From the NCBI RefSeq assembly GCF_040448305.1, contig NZ_CP148752.1, positions 1,612,001-1,676,000 on the forward strand: DNA of 64,000 nucleotides, given 5' to 3'. The translations under genes were made by a program, and so were the position numbers. How positions within the stretch are numbered: the first letter of the stretch is position 1; every line of letters starts with the position of its first letter. The stretch comes from Pseudomonas fluorescens. Lineage in GTDB: Bacteria > Pseudomonadota > Gammaproteobacteria > Pseudomonadales > Pseudomonadaceae. A model generated the notes under the pieces. The model saw only the letters and a program-made list of their open reading frames with translations, was not told where the DNA came from and did not search any database. Below are positions 7,704 through 16,229 of the stretch, piece by piece.

Positions 7704-7835
7704 TCAGTCTTCTCTGTCAGCCTGGCGGCTGTCAGTGGCTTCTTTCGGCTCGGGCTGTTGGGCGCCGGCTTGCTGCGTGGTCGTCTGCTCAGGTTCGTGC
7801 AGGCTTGGGAAGGGGAGATTAGGAATCTCGTGCAT
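7704..7835 (-). CDS. Small Gln/Glu-rich protein (43 residues)
   Basis: Reading frame from the ATG at 7835 with a clear ribosome site (GCGAGGAG, seven bases upstream) to TGA at 7704. The product starts MHEIPNLPFPSLHEPEQTTT and continues as a hydrophilic Gln/Pro/Glu/Asp tail ending RQADRED. It is probably disordered. No family is recognised. The ribosome site and the hairpin just after the stop support expression. It is too short to be certain. Confidence 0.5.
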   Translation of the reverse strand: MHEIPNLPFPSLHEPEQTTTQQAGAQQPEPKEATDSRQADRED

Positions 7836-7976
7836 AGTCGCGCTCCTCGCTAAGTCTGTTGATAGATCTGGTAGATCCGCGCTTTTAAAAAGCCTGGGCA
7901 GGATACAGCACTGAAAATGACAAACGGACTTTTATATCCATTTGTTTCGACGGATGGGATTGTCTAGACATGACTG

Positions 7977-8060
7977 TGTAGGAGCGAGCTTGCTCGCGAT
8001 GGTGGGTCAGACAATGTTGATGTCGACTGAAATACCATCGCGAGCAAGCTCGCTCCTACA
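7977..8060. repeat. REP doublet, GAGCTTGCTCGC / TGTAGG variant
   Basis: Arms TGTAGGAGCGAGCTTGCTCG and its complement, a subtype differing at two positions from the common GAGCCTGCTCGC unit. It lies downstream of phhC, where a terminator would be expected. Confidence 0.88.
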
Positions 8061-8074
8061 GAGAGGGGGCAGGG

Positions 8075-9268
8075 TTACTTGCAGACGCTGGCAATCGCCT
8101 CGGCCAGCAGATCCAGACGCGTGGCATCAATCCCCGCCACGTTGGCCCGGCCCGAACTGACCATATAAACGCTGTGATGATCCCGCAGGTTCTTCACTTG
8201 ATCCGGCGACAGACCGGTGTAGGAGAACATCCCGCGTTGCACGCCAATGTGCGCAAAGCGCTCGCGCAAACCGTGAGGCTCCAGCGCTTCCACCAGACCG
8301 CTGCGCAGTTGGGCGATACGCAGGCGCATGGCTTCCACTTCGTCGGCCCAGAGGTTCTTCAGTTCCGGGTCGCCGAGGATGGTCGCGACCACGGCCGCAC
8401 CGTGATCCGGCGGCGTCGACCACAGGTTGCGGGCGATGTTGGCCAGCTGGCTGCGGATGTCGGTGAGCTTGTCGGCGGTTTTCGCGCAGACAATCAGCGC
8501 GCCGGTGCGGTCGCGGTACAGGCCGAAGTTCTTCGAGCAGGAACTGGTGATCAGCAGTTCCGGCAACTCGGCGGCGAACAACCGGGTCGACCAGGCATCC
8601 TGTTCCAGGCCATCGCCGAATCCTTGATACGCGAAGTCGATCAGTGGCAGCAGTTCGCGCTTGCGTACTACCTCCAGCACCCTCTGCCAGTCATCCTGGG
8701 ACAGGTCGAAACCGGTCGGGTTGTGGCAGCAGGCGTGTAGCAACACCACGTCACCCTTGGGCGCTTCATTGAGCGCCGCCAGCATGCCGTCGACGTCGAG
8801 CCGGTTGTCGCTGCCCACGTACGGGTAGTGGCTGACCTTGACCTTGGCTGCCGCAAAAATCGTTTCGTGGATCGGCCAGGTCGGATTGCTCAGCCACACA
8901 CCACGCCCCGGCAGGCATTGGGCGATGAAGTCCGCGCTCAGACGCAAAGCCCCGGTGCCGCCCGGAGTCTGGGTGGCGCCGGCGCGTTGTGCGCTGATCA
9001 GCTTCGAGTCGGCACCCAGCACCAGTTCATTGATGGCCTTGCCGAACGCCGGTTCGCCGTGACCACCGATGTAGGTCTTGGTCGACTGGCGATCCACCAG
9101 GCGCTGCTCGGCAAGTTTCACCGACTCAAGAATCGGCGTCAGGCCCTGGGCGTCTTTGTAGACACCCACGCCCAAATCGAACTTTCGCGGGTTCGGGTCC
9201 TGCGCGTAGGCCTCCATCAGGCCCAGGATCGGGTCGCCAGGCACTCGACCGATGGCGTCGAAATGCAT
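8075..9268 (-). CDS. phhC: Aromatic amino acid aminotransferase
   Basis: PLP-dependent class I aminotransferase of the TyrB/AspC subfamily, 397 residues; it converts tyrosine (and Phe) to the keto acid for catabolism. The PLP-binding Lys sits in SSCSKNFGLYRDRTGALIV; the substrate-binding region CCHNPTGFDLS is also visible. Its ATG overlaps the TAA of phhB (TAATG), so the two are translationally coupled. The phhA-phhB-phhC order defines the phenylalanine/tyrosine degradation operon of pseudomonads. Aspartate aminotransferase activity is possible for this fold, but context favours PhhC. Confidence 0.92.
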   Translation of the reverse strand: MHFDAIGRVPGDPILGLMEAYAQDPNPRKFDLGVGVYKDAQGLTPILESVKLAEQRLVDRQSTKTYIGGHGEPAFGKAINELVLGADSKLISAQRAGATQTPGGTGALRLSADFIAQCLPGRGVWLSNPTWPIHETIFAAAKVKVSHYPYVGSDNRLDVDGMLAALNEAPKGDVVLLHACCHNPTGFDLSQDDWQRVLEVVRKRELLPLIDFAYQGFGDGLEQDAWSTRLFAAELPELLITSSCSKNFGLYRDRTGALIVCAKTADKLTDIRSQLANIARNLWSTPPDHGAAVVATILGDPELKNLWADEVEAMRLRIAQLRSGLVEALEPHGLRERFAHIGVQRGMFSYTGLSPDQVKNLRDHHSVYMVSSGRANVAGIDATRLDLLAEAIASVCK

Positions 9269-9624
9269 TACTTGCGCCCCTCAGCGTCCTTGGCTACTTC
9301 GTCAGTGCGCGCGGCCATGATGAAGTCGTTGCGGTGCAGGCCCTTGATCGAGTGGCTCCACCAGGTCACGGTCACTTTGCCCCACTCGGTCAGCAGGCCC
9401 GGATGGTGGCCTTCGGCCTCGGAGATTTCACCGACGGCGTTGGTGAACGCCAGGGCGTGCTTGAAGTTCTTGAACAGGAAGACCTTTTCCAGCTGCATGA
9501 TGCTGTCACGTACTTCGATGTTCCAGTCCGGGATCTGCTTGATCAGGATCGGCAGTTCTTCGTCGCTGACTTGTGGAGCATCGGCGCGGCAGGCTTCGCA
9601 ATGGGCTTGAGTTAATGCGGTCAT
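9268..9624 (-). CDS. phhB: Pterin-4a-carbinolamine dehydratase
   Basis: Recycles the 4a-hydroxy-tetrahydropterin formed by phenylalanine hydroxylase. The 118 residues match the PCD/DCoH fold and length; the catalytic histidines appear in SEAEGHHPGL and in TWWSHSIKGLHRNDF. The N terminus carries a CEACRA motif common in gammaproteobacterial PhhB. The gene is coupled to phhC by a one-base stop/start overlap and follows phhA after about 100 bases. In P. aeruginosa the homologue is needed for hydroxylase function and expression. Confidence 0.95.
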   Translation of the reverse strand: MTALTQAHCEACRADAPQVSDEELPILIKQIPDWNIEVRDSIMQLEKVFLFKNFKHALAFTNAVGEISEAEGHHPGLLTEWGKVTVTWWSHSIKGLHRNDFIMAARTDEVAKDAEGRK

Positions 9625-9716
9625 GATGTGTTCCTGAAATCGAATGTTGGGAAATCGGCCCTCAGTGCTACCACGCTAATCCAAAGCTATGGTTTCTGAC
9701 AGGCTCACTTGATTCT

Positions 9717-9741
9717 AAAAGCGGCGGATCACGCGGCTTTT
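9717..9741 (-). terminator. Possible intra-operon hairpin at the end of phhA
   Basis: On the minus strand AAAAGCCGCG pairs with CGCCGCTTTT (one mismatch) around TGATC and includes the phhA stop. Four T follow. It may reduce read-through into phhBC, but is weak as a terminator. Confidence 0.35.
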
Positions 9742-10520
9742 GGTTTTGGCGGAAATTTTGGTGTGTGCAGACCCATCTGCATCGCGTGCTTGACCATGCC
9801 CATGATGTCTTCGTGAGCGAGGTCGAACAGACGCTTGAGATTTGGCAGCGCGAAGTACAGTGGCTGCAAGATGTCGATGCGATAGGGCGTGCGCATGCAT
9901 TCCAGCGGATCGAACGCCTGATGCTCAGGCTCGTCCGACAGGCAATACACGGTCTCTTTCGGAGAAGACAGAATGCCGCCGCCGTAGATGCGCTGGCCTT
10001 GCGGGGTGTCGACCAGGCCGAATTCGATGGTCATCCAGTACAGGCGCGCCAGGTACACGCGTTCTTCCTTGGACGCCTTGAGGCCGAGTTTGCCGTAGGT
10101 GTGGGTGAACTCGGCGAACCACGGGTTGGTCAGCAGCGGGCAGTGACCGAAGATCTCGTGGAAAATGTCCGGCTCTTGCAGGTAGTCCAGTTCTTCGCGA
10201 GTACGAATGAAGGTCGCCACCGGAAACTGCTTGCTGGCGAGCAATTCGAAAAAGGTCTGGAAGGGAATCAGTGCGGGAACCCGGGCAACCTGCCAGCCGG
10301 TGGTTTCACCCAGGACCTTGTTGATTTCGCCGAGTTGAGGAATGCGGTCGTGGGGCAGACCGAGTTTTTCGATACCGTCCAGGTACTCCTGGCACGCACG
10401 CCCTTCGATCACTTTCAGTTGACGAGTGATCAGCGTGTTCCACACCGCGTGTTCTTCGGCGGGGTAGTCGATAAAACCTTGCGCATCGGGCTCGCGAGCC
10501 ACGTATTGCGTCTGCTTCAT
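9729..10520 (-). CDS. phhA: Phenylalanine 4-monooxygenase
   Basis: Tetrahydropterin- and Fe(II)-dependent hydroxylase converting Phe to Tyr. The 263-residue protein is the short bacterial form, without the regulatory ACT domain of animal enzymes. Iron ligands are seen in DIFHEIFGHCPLL (two His) and YWMTIEFGLV (Glu). The start ATG has an AGGAG site at good spacing. It is first in the phhABC transcript, divergent from phhR, with a TyrR-like box about 120 bases upstream of the start codon. A terminator-like hairpin covers its stop codon. Confidence 0.96.
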   Translation of the reverse strand: MKQTQYVAREPDAQGFIDYPAEEHAVWNTLITRQLKVIEGRACQEYLDGIEKLGLPHDRIPQLGEINKVLGETTGWQVARVPALIPFQTFFELLASKQFPVATFIRTREELDYLQEPDIFHEIFGHCPLLTNPWFAEFTHTYGKLGLKASKEERVYLARLYWMTIEFGLVDTPQGQRIYGGGILSSPKETVYCLSDEPEHQAFDPLECMRTPYRIDILQPLYFALPNLKRLFDLAHEDIMGMVKHAMQMGLHTPKFPPKPKAA

Positions 10521-10641
10521 GCTGCTCTCCTGCTAAGGGATTTCGTTCTTGTTATGTACTGCTATGGACCTAGAAATACCCCAAGGATTGCATTGTTGCA
10601 GCAGGTGGGCAGCGACACGCGTAGGAAAAAATCGTAAATTT

Positions 10642-10659
10642 CGTAAAGTTTTCGTTACG
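10642..10659. promoter_or_regulatory. TyrR/PhhR-box-like site upstream of phhA
   Basis: CGTAAAGTTTTCGTTACG has five-base perfect arms CGTAA/TTACG and resembles TGTAAA-N6-TTTACA. It lies between the divergent phhA and phhR genes, where PhhR is expected to bind. The site resembles the box upstream of aroP (CGTAA arms versus GTAAG arms). Confidence 0.5.
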
Positions 10660-10762
10660 AATTGGTCGCGATCGCGCAGCTATTGAGATTTCCCGGTTTG
10701 AAAAACGCTTTGCCTGTCACATAATCTTGACGACTATCTTAGCGCCTCAGCAGAAATTATCC

Positions 10763-10853
10763 CTGTGGGAGCGAGCCTGCTCGCGAAAGCGGTTTGCCTG
10801 ATACATCAATGCTGGATGTGCGGGCGCTTTCGCGAGCAGGCTCGCTCCCACAG
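10763..10853. repeat. REP doublet (REPIN) in the phhA-phhR gap
   Basis: CTGTGGGAGCGAGCCTGCTC and its complement with a spacer of about 40 bases. The rest of the 10521-10891 gap holds the phhA leader, the TyrR-like box and an A/T-rich stretch near 10720-10760 that probably contains the phhR promoter (TTGACG at 10726), not resolved further. Confidence 0.9.
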
Positions 10854-10891
10854 GTTTCGCACCTTACTCACCGTTTTTTCGAGTCTTTTTT

Positions 10892-12451
10892 ATGCGTATC
10901 AAAGTCCACTGCCAGAACCGCATCGGCATCCTGCGCGACATTCTCAACCTTTTGGTGGAGTACGGGATCAACGTGGCCCGCGGTGAGGTGGGCGGTGAGC
11001 ATGGCAATGCCATCTACCTGCATTGCCCGAACCTGATCAACATTCAGTTCCAGGCCCTGCGCCCGAAATTCGAAGCGATTGCCGGGGTGTTTGGCGTCAA
11101 GCGTGTCGGGCTGATGCCCAGCGAGCGTCGGCATATGGAGCTCAATGCTCTGCTCGGTGCGCTGGAGTTTCCGGTGCTGTCGATCGACATGGGCGGTTCC
11201 ATCGTCGCGGCCAACCGGGCAGCGGCGCAGTTGCTCGGGGTGCGGGTCGACGAGGTGCCGGGGATTCCCCTGTCGCGCTACGCCGAAGATTTCGATTTGC
11301 CGGAACTGGTGCGCGCCAACAAATCGCGGATCAACGGGCTGCGGGTCAAGGTCAAGGGTGACGTGTTCCTGGCCGATATCGCGCCACTGCAATCGGAGCA
11401 TGACGACAGCGAAGCCATGGCCGGTGCGGTGCTGACGTTGCACCGTGCTGACCGGGTGGGCGAGCGCATCTACAACGTGCGCAAGCAGGAATTGCGTGGC
11501 TTCGACAGCATCTTCCAAAGCTCGAAAGTCATGGCCGCTGTGGTGCGCGAAGCACGACGCATGGCGCCGCTGGATGCGCCGCTATTGATAGAAGGGGAAA
11601 CCGGCACCGGCAAAGAGTTGCTGGCGCGGGCCTGCCATCTGGCCAGCCCGCGTGGGCAGTCGCCGTTGATGGCGCTCAACTGCGCCGGTCTGCCGGAGTC
11701 CATGGCCGAGACGGAATTGTTCGGTTACGGCCCGGGTGCCTTTGAAGGGGCGCGGGCCGAAGGCAAGCTCGGGCTGCTGGAGCTGACGGCGGGCGGTACG
11801 CTGTTTCTCGATGGCGTTGGGGAAATGAGCCCGCGCTTGCAGGTGAAGTTGCTGCGCTTTTTGCAGGACGGTTGCTTCCGTCGTGTAGGCAGTGATGAAG
11901 AGGTCTACCTCGACGTGCGAGTGATCTGTGCGACCCAGGTCGACCTGTCCGAATTGTGCGCTCGCGGCGAGTTCCGCCAGGACCTCTATCACCGCTTGAA
12001 TGTGTTGTCGCTGCACATCCCGCCGTTGCGCGAATGCCTCGACGGTTTGACGCCGCTGGTGGAGCACTTCCTCGATCAGGCCAGCCGGCAGATTGGTTGC
12101 CCGTTACCGAAGCTGGCTCCGGCGGCCATGGAGCGGCTTAGTCATTACCATTGGCCGGGTAACGTACGGCAACTGGAGAACGTGCTGTTCCAGGCGGTTT
12201 CCCTGTGCGACGGCGGCACAGTCAAGGCCGAGCATATTCGCCTGCCGGATTACGGCGTGCGTCAGCCCCTTGGCGATTTTTCGCTGGAGGGGGGGCTGGA
12301 CGAGATCGTCGGGCGTTTCGAGAAGGCGGTGCTGGAGCGGCTGTATTCCGAGCATCCGAGCAGTCGGCAACTGGGCAAGCGGCTGGGGGTTTCGCATACC
12401 ACCATTGCCAACAAGTTGCGTGAATATGAGGTGGGCAAGACTGAGTCATAG
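10892..12451 (+). CDS. phhR: Transcriptional regulator PhhR (TyrR family)
   Basis: Regulator of aromatic amino acid catabolism. Domains in order: ACT (residues 1-70, MRIKVHCQNRIGILRDIL), PAS (about 78-145), AAA+ sigma-54-interaction-like domain (about 205-430; Walker A GETGTGKELL) and a TyrR-type C-terminal HTH (QLGKRLGVSHTTIANKLREY). The loop that is GAFTGA in true sigma-54 activators reads GPGAFEGA, and Walker B reads LFLDGVGE, where most paralogues have DE. TyrR proteins work with sigma-70, so the altered loop fits. Its targets probably include phhABC and the aroP-like permease gene, both with TyrR-like boxes. Confidence 0.93.
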   Translation: MRIKVHCQNRIGILRDILNLLVEYGINVARGEVGGEHGNAIYLHCPNLINIQFQALRPKFEAIAGVFGVKRVGLMPSERRHMELNALLGALEFPVLSIDMGGSIVAANRAAAQLLGVRVDEVPGIPLSRYAEDFDLPELVRANKSRINGLRVKVKGDVFLADIAPLQSEHDDSEAMAGAVLTLHRADRVGERIYNVRKQELRGFDSIFQSSKVMAAVVREARRMAPLDAPLLIEGETGTGKELLARACHLASPRGQSPLMALNCAGLPESMAETELFGYGPGAFEGARAEGKLGLLELTAGGTLFLDGVGEMSPRLQVKLLRFLQDGCFRRVGSDEEVYLDVRVICATQVDLSELCARGEFRQDLYHRLNVLSLHIPPLRECLDGLTPLVEHFLDQASRQIGCPLPKLAPAAMERLSHYHWPGNVRQLENVLFQAVSLCDGGTVKAEHIRLPDYGVRQPLGDFSLEGGLDEIVGRFEKAVLERLYSEHPSSRQLGKRLGVSHTTIANKLREYEVGKTES

Positions 12452-12480
12452 CTGACACCGGCTGTGTGGCTGATGTCCTC

Positions 12481-12560
12481 ATCGCGAGCAGGCTCGCTCC
12501 CACACTGGATCTGTGCCTCACTGAAGATTCCTGTGGGAGCGAGCCTGCTCGCGATGGCGG
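12481..12560. repeat. REP doublet, inverted order, downstream of phhR
   Basis: ATCGCGAGCAGGCTCGCTCC comes first and GTGGGAGCGAGCCTGCTCGC second, the same inward arrangement as the doublet at 3.3 kb. The 12452-12771 gap otherwise holds the flgF promoter. Confidence 0.88.
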
Positions 12561-12698
12561 TTGTGGTCATGGCCCAAGGTCAAGACTTGCCACCCACCGG
12601 CATGGCACCGCCGGTTTTTCGTCTCTGATACAAATCACAAATCCCCTCTGAATCCCCAAAGTCCCCTGTTTGCCGGGCCTCGCGCCGTCAAAAACAAG

Positions 12699-12714
12699 TT
12701 GGTCTGCAAATTGC
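12699..12714 (+). promoter_or_regulatory. Sigma-54 promoter for flgF-L
   Basis: TTGGTCTGCAAATTGC has the GG and GC dinucleotides exactly 10 bases apart (-24/-12). It lies 58 bases before the flgF start. flgFGHIJKL is an RpoN-dependent operon in P. aeruginosa, which supports the call. Confidence 0.7.
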
Positions 12715-12771
12715 TTATGGCTCAGCAGTACAGCAGTGGGCGGCAAACGTCCGGCAGGCAGAGGAAAGAGT

Positions 12772-13512
12772 GTGGACAAGTACCTTTATGTGGCAATGAC
12801 CGGCGCCAGCCAGAATGCACTGGCGCAAAAGGCGCATGCCAACAACCTGGCGAACATCTCCACTAACGGCTTCCAGAAAGACCTGGAGCAGGCCCGTTCG
12901 ATGCCGGTGTTCGGTGACAGCTTTCCGGCGCGTGCGTTTGCCATGTCCGAACGCCCGGCCACCGATTTTTCCCCTGGCTCACTGGTGGAAACCGGTCGCG
13001 ACCTCGACGTCGCCGTGCAAGGCAACGGCTGGATTGCCGTGCAGACGCCCGATGGCGGTGAAAGCTACGTGCGCACCGGCAGCCTGAACGTTGACGCCCT
13101 GGGCGTGCTGCGCGCCGGCAACGGCATGCCGGTCATGGGCAATGGCGGGCCGATTGCCGTGCCGCCGGAGCAGCAGATCGAAGTCGGCGAGGACGGCACC
13201 ATCAGCATCCGCGCGATGGGCGAAGGTCCCCGGGTGATGGCTGAAGTCGACCGCATCAAGCTGGTCAATCCGGACCTCAAGAACATGACCAAGGGCCTGG
13301 ATGGTTCGATCCACACCAAGGACGGCGCGCCTGCGCAGGCCGATGCCGGCGTCAAGCTGGTGTCCGGGTTCCTCGAGTCGAGCAACGTCAATGCCGTGGA
13401 AGAGATGACCTCGGTACTGGCCTTGTCCAAGCAGTTCGAGCTGCACATCAAGATGATGAACACCGCCAAAGACGATGACCAGGCCATGGCTCGGGTCTTG
13501 CAGATCAGCTAA
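12772..13512 (+). CDS. flgF: Flagellar proximal rod protein FlgF
   Basis: Component of the proximal rod in the periplasm, exported by the flagellar type III system. The GTG start gives VDKYLYVAMTGASQNALAQK, the usual FlgF N terminus, with GAGG seven bases upstream; longer in-frame extensions lack homology. The N-terminal rod motif ANNLANISTNGFQKD and the C-terminal VNAVEEMTSVLALSKQFELH match the FlgBCEFG rod/hook family. 246 residues is normal. It is the first gene of flgFGHIJKL. The usual upstream flgBCDE is not here: phhR precedes it. Confidence 0.95.
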   Translation: MDKYLYVAMTGASQNALAQKAHANNLANISTNGFQKDLEQARSMPVFGDSFPARAFAMSERPATDFSPGSLVETGRDLDVAVQGNGWIAVQTPDGGESYVRTGSLNVDALGVLRAGNGMPVMGNGGPIAVPPEQQIEVGEDGTISIRAMGEGPRVMAEVDRIKLVNPDLKNMTKGLDGSIHTKDGAPAQADAGVKLVSGFLESSNVNAVEEMTSVLALSKQFELHIKMMNTAKDDDQAMARVLQIS

Positions 13513-13557
13513 TTACCAGAACGTCGCGCCGTAAAACAGGCACACGAGGAGAATCGA

Positions 13558-14343
13558 ATGCTTCCGGCTCTATGGGTTGCCAAGACAGGTCTGTCCGCCC
13601 AGGACACCAACCTGACGACCATTTCCAACAACCTGGCCAACGTGTCGACCACGGGTTTCAAACGTGACCGCGCCGAGTTCCAGGACCTGCTCTACCAGAT
13701 CAAGCGCCAGCCTGGCGCCCAGTCGACCCAGGACAGCGAACTGCCGTCGGGTCTGCAACTGGGTACCGGTGTGCGCATCGTCGGCACCCAGAAAAACTTC
13801 ACCGCCGGCAGCCTGCAAACCACCGAGCAGCCACTGGACATGGCCATCGACGGTCGCGGTTTCTTCCAGATCCTGCAACCGGATGGCACCACGTCCTACA
13901 CCCGTGACGGTACCTTCCACTTGGACTCCAACGGCCAGATCGTCAACGCCAGCGGCTTTGCCCTGGAGCCGGCGATTGTCATTCCGAACGAAGCGCAGAC
14001 CTTCACGGTCGGCCGCGACGGCACCGTGTCCATCACCATTGCCGGCAACCCGGCTGCCCAAGTGATCGGCAACCTGCAAACCGCCGACTTCATCAACCCG
14101 GCCGGCCTGCAGGCAGTGGGCAACAACCTGTTCCTGGAAACCGCCGCCAGCGGCGCACCGCAAGTCGGCACCCCGGGCCTGGCCGGTTTCGGCACCACGC
14201 TGCAGAACACCCTGGAAACGTCCAACGTCAGCACCGTTGAGGAGATGGTCAACATGATCACCACCCAGCGCGCCTACGAGATGAACTCCAAGGTGATCTC
14301 CACCGCCGACCAGATGCTCTCGTTCGTAACGCAGAATCTGTAA
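13558..14343 (+). CDS. flgG: Flagellar distal rod protein FlgG
   Basis: Forms the distal rod that passes through the P and L rings. 261 residues, starting MLPALWVAKTGLSAQDTNLT. The rod consensus SNNLANVSTTGFKRDRAEFQ is at residues about 20-40, and the C-terminal coiled-coil segment NVSTVEEMVNMITTQRAYEM is present. A GAGGAG ribosome site precedes the ATG by six bases. The 45-base gap after flgF and same strand indicate co-transcription. Confidence 0.97.
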   Translation: MLPALWVAKTGLSAQDTNLTTISNNLANVSTTGFKRDRAEFQDLLYQIKRQPGAQSTQDSELPSGLQLGTGVRIVGTQKNFTAGSLQTTEQPLDMAIDGRGFFQILQPDGTTSYTRDGTFHLDSNGQIVNASGFALEPAIVIPNEAQTFTVGRDGTVSITIAGNPAAQVIGNLQTADFINPAGLQAVGNNLFLETAASGAPQVGTPGLAGFGTTLQNTLETSNVSTVEEMVNMITTQRAYEMNSKVISTADQMLSFVTQNL

Positions 14344-14394
14344 TCAAGTCTATGTGCGGCCATGAGGCTGCCTGCTACACCGTGAGGTAGGGTC

Positions 14395-15090
14395 ATGAAT
14401 CGCTATGTATCTGTTCTGGCACTGAGTGGGATCACCGCGCTCGCAGGTTGCGTGCCTGCGACGCCCAAGCCCAATGACCCTTACTACGCTCCGGTGTTGC
14501 CGCGTACGCCGTTGCCGGCGGCGGCGAACAACGGTTCGATCTATCAGGCCGGTTTCGAACAGAACCTCTACGGCGACCGCAAGGCGTTCCGGGTCGGTGA
14601 CATCATCACCATCACCCTGAACGAAAGGACCCAGGCCAGCAAAAACGCCAACTCGCAAATTGGCAAGAACAGCAAGGCCAACATCGGCCTGACTTCGCTG
14701 TTCGGCAGCAGCGCCACCACCAACAACCCGTTCGGTGATGGCGACCTGAGCCTGAGTGCCAGCTATGAAGGCGACCGCGCGACCAAGGGTGACAGCAAGG
14801 CGGCTCAGGGCAACACCCTGACCGGTTCGATCACGGTCACCGTCGCCGATGTGTTGCCCAACGGCATCATCGCGGTACGCGGCGAGAAGTGGATGACCCT
14901 CAACACCGGTGACGAACTGGTGCGGATTGCCGGCCTGGTTCGCGCCGATGACATCGCCACTGACAACACCGTGCCGTCGACCCGTGTCGCCGATGCGCGC
15001 ATCACCTACTCGGGCACCGGTTCGTTTGCCGATGCGAGTCAGCCAGGCTGGTTCGACCGTTTCTTCCTCAGCCCGCTGTTCCCTTTCTAG
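14395..15090 (+). CDS. flgH: Flagellar L-ring lipoprotein FlgH
   Basis: Outer-membrane lipoprotein forming the L ring. The signal peptide MNRYVSVLALSGITALAGC has the lipobox LAGC with the lipidated Cys at residue 19. The mature part contains the FlgH sequence ITLNERTQASKNANSQIGK. 231 residues is the expected length. A GTGAGGT ribosome site precedes it. flgI follows directly after the stop. Confidence 0.96.
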   Translation: MNRYVSVLALSGITALAGCVPATPKPNDPYYAPVLPRTPLPAAANNGSIYQAGFEQNLYGDRKAFRVGDIITITLNERTQASKNANSQIGKNSKANIGLTSLFGSSATTNNPFGDGDLSLSASYEGDRATKGDSKAAQGNTLTGSITVTVADVLPNGIIAVRGEKWMTLNTGDELVRIAGLVRADDIATDNTVPSTRVADARITYSGTGSFADASQPGWFDRFFLSPLFPF

Positions 15091-15108
15091 GTGGCTTTCC
15101 AGTTGAGC

Positions 15109-16218
15109 ATGTTGAACTTCAAACACCTGATGGTGACCGCCTTGATGCTGTCCGCCGCGTTCAACGCGCAGGCCGAGCGCCTGAAGGACATCGCCAGCAT
15201 TTCCGGCGTGCGTTCCAACCAATTGATCGGTTACGGCCTGGTGGTCGGGCTTAACGGCACCGGCGACCAGACGACGCAGACCCCGTTCACCCTGCAGACC
15301 TTCAACAACATGCTCTCGCAGTTCGGCATCAAGGTGCCGCCGGGTTCGGGCAACGTGCAGTTGAAGAACGTCGCGGCGGTGTCGATCAGTGCTGATTTGC
15401 CGGCGTTCGCCAAGCCGGGTCAGCAGGTCGACATCACCGTTTCGTCCATCGGCAACTCCAAGAGTTTGCGCGGCGGCACCTTGCTGCTGACGCCACTCAA
15501 GGGTATCGATGGCAACGTGTATGCGGTGGCCCAGGGCAACCTGGTGGTCGGTGGTTTCGATGCAGAAGGGCGAGACGGCTCGAAGATCACCGTCAACGTT
15601 CCGTCGGCCGGTCGCATCCCCGGCGGTGCGTCGGTGGAGCGTGCAGTACCGAGCGGTTTCAATCAGGGCAACAGCCTGACGCTGAACCTCAACCGTTCTG
15701 ACTTCACCACCGCCAAACGCATCGTCGACAAGATCAACGACTTGCTTGGCCCTGGCGTGGCCCAGGCCATCGACGGCGGTTCGATTCGCGTCACCGCGCC
15801 GCTCGATCCGAGCCAGCGCGTCGACTACCTGTCGATCCTGGAAAACCTTGAGGTCGATCCGGGCCAGGCGGTGGCGAAAGTCATCATCAACTCCCGTACC
15901 GGCACCATCGTGATCGGCCAGAACGTCAAGGTTTCCCCGGCTGCCGTGACCCACGGCAGCCTGACCGTGACCATTACCGAAGACCCGATCGTCAGTCAGC
16001 CCGGCCCTCTGTCCAATGGCACGACGGCGGTGGTGCCGCGTTCGAAGGTCAATGCCCAGCAGGAAGCCAAGCCGATGTTCAAGTTCGGCCCTGGCACCAC
16101 CCTCGACGAAATCGTGCGGGCGGTGAACCAGGTCGGCGCGGCACCGGGTGACTTGATGGCGATCCTCGAAGCGCTGAAGCAGGCTGGTGCCCTGCAAGCC
16201 GATCTGATCGTGATCTGA
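15109..16218 (+). CDS. flgI: Flagellar P-ring protein FlgI
   Basis: Periplasmic P-ring subunit around the rod, bound to peptidoglycan. I take ATG 15109, which gives a Sec signal peptide MLNFKHLMVTALMLSAAF with cleavage after AQA, over the GTG directly abutting the flgH stop. The mature start ERLKDIASISGVRSNQLIGY and GLVVGLNGTGDQT are strongly conserved in FlgI. 369 residues. The ribosome site is weak, so coupling to flgH is plausible. Confidence 0.95.
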   Translation: MLNFKHLMVTALMLSAAFNAQAERLKDIASISGVRSNQLIGYGLVVGLNGTGDQTTQTPFTLQTFNNMLSQFGIKVPPGSGNVQLKNVAAVSISADLPAFAKPGQQVDITVSSIGNSKSLRGGTLLLTPLKGIDGNVYAVAQGNLVVGGFDAEGRDGSKITVNVPSAGRIPGGASVERAVPSGFNQGNSLTLNLNRSDFTTAKRIVDKINDLLGPGVAQAIDGGSIRVTAPLDPSQRVDYLSILENLEVDPGQAVAKVIINSRTGTIVIGQNVKVSPAAVTHGSLTVTITEDPIVSQPGPLSNGTTAVVPRSKVNAQQEAKPMFKFGPGTTLDEIVRAVNQVGAAPGDLMAILEALKQAGALQADLIVI

Positions 16219-16229
16219 GGACGGCCATC

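Noticed and set aside
14350..16197. 615-residue minus-strand frame over flgH and flgI
   Set aside because: It is antisense to two well-conserved genes and has the biased composition of a GC-driven spurious frame.
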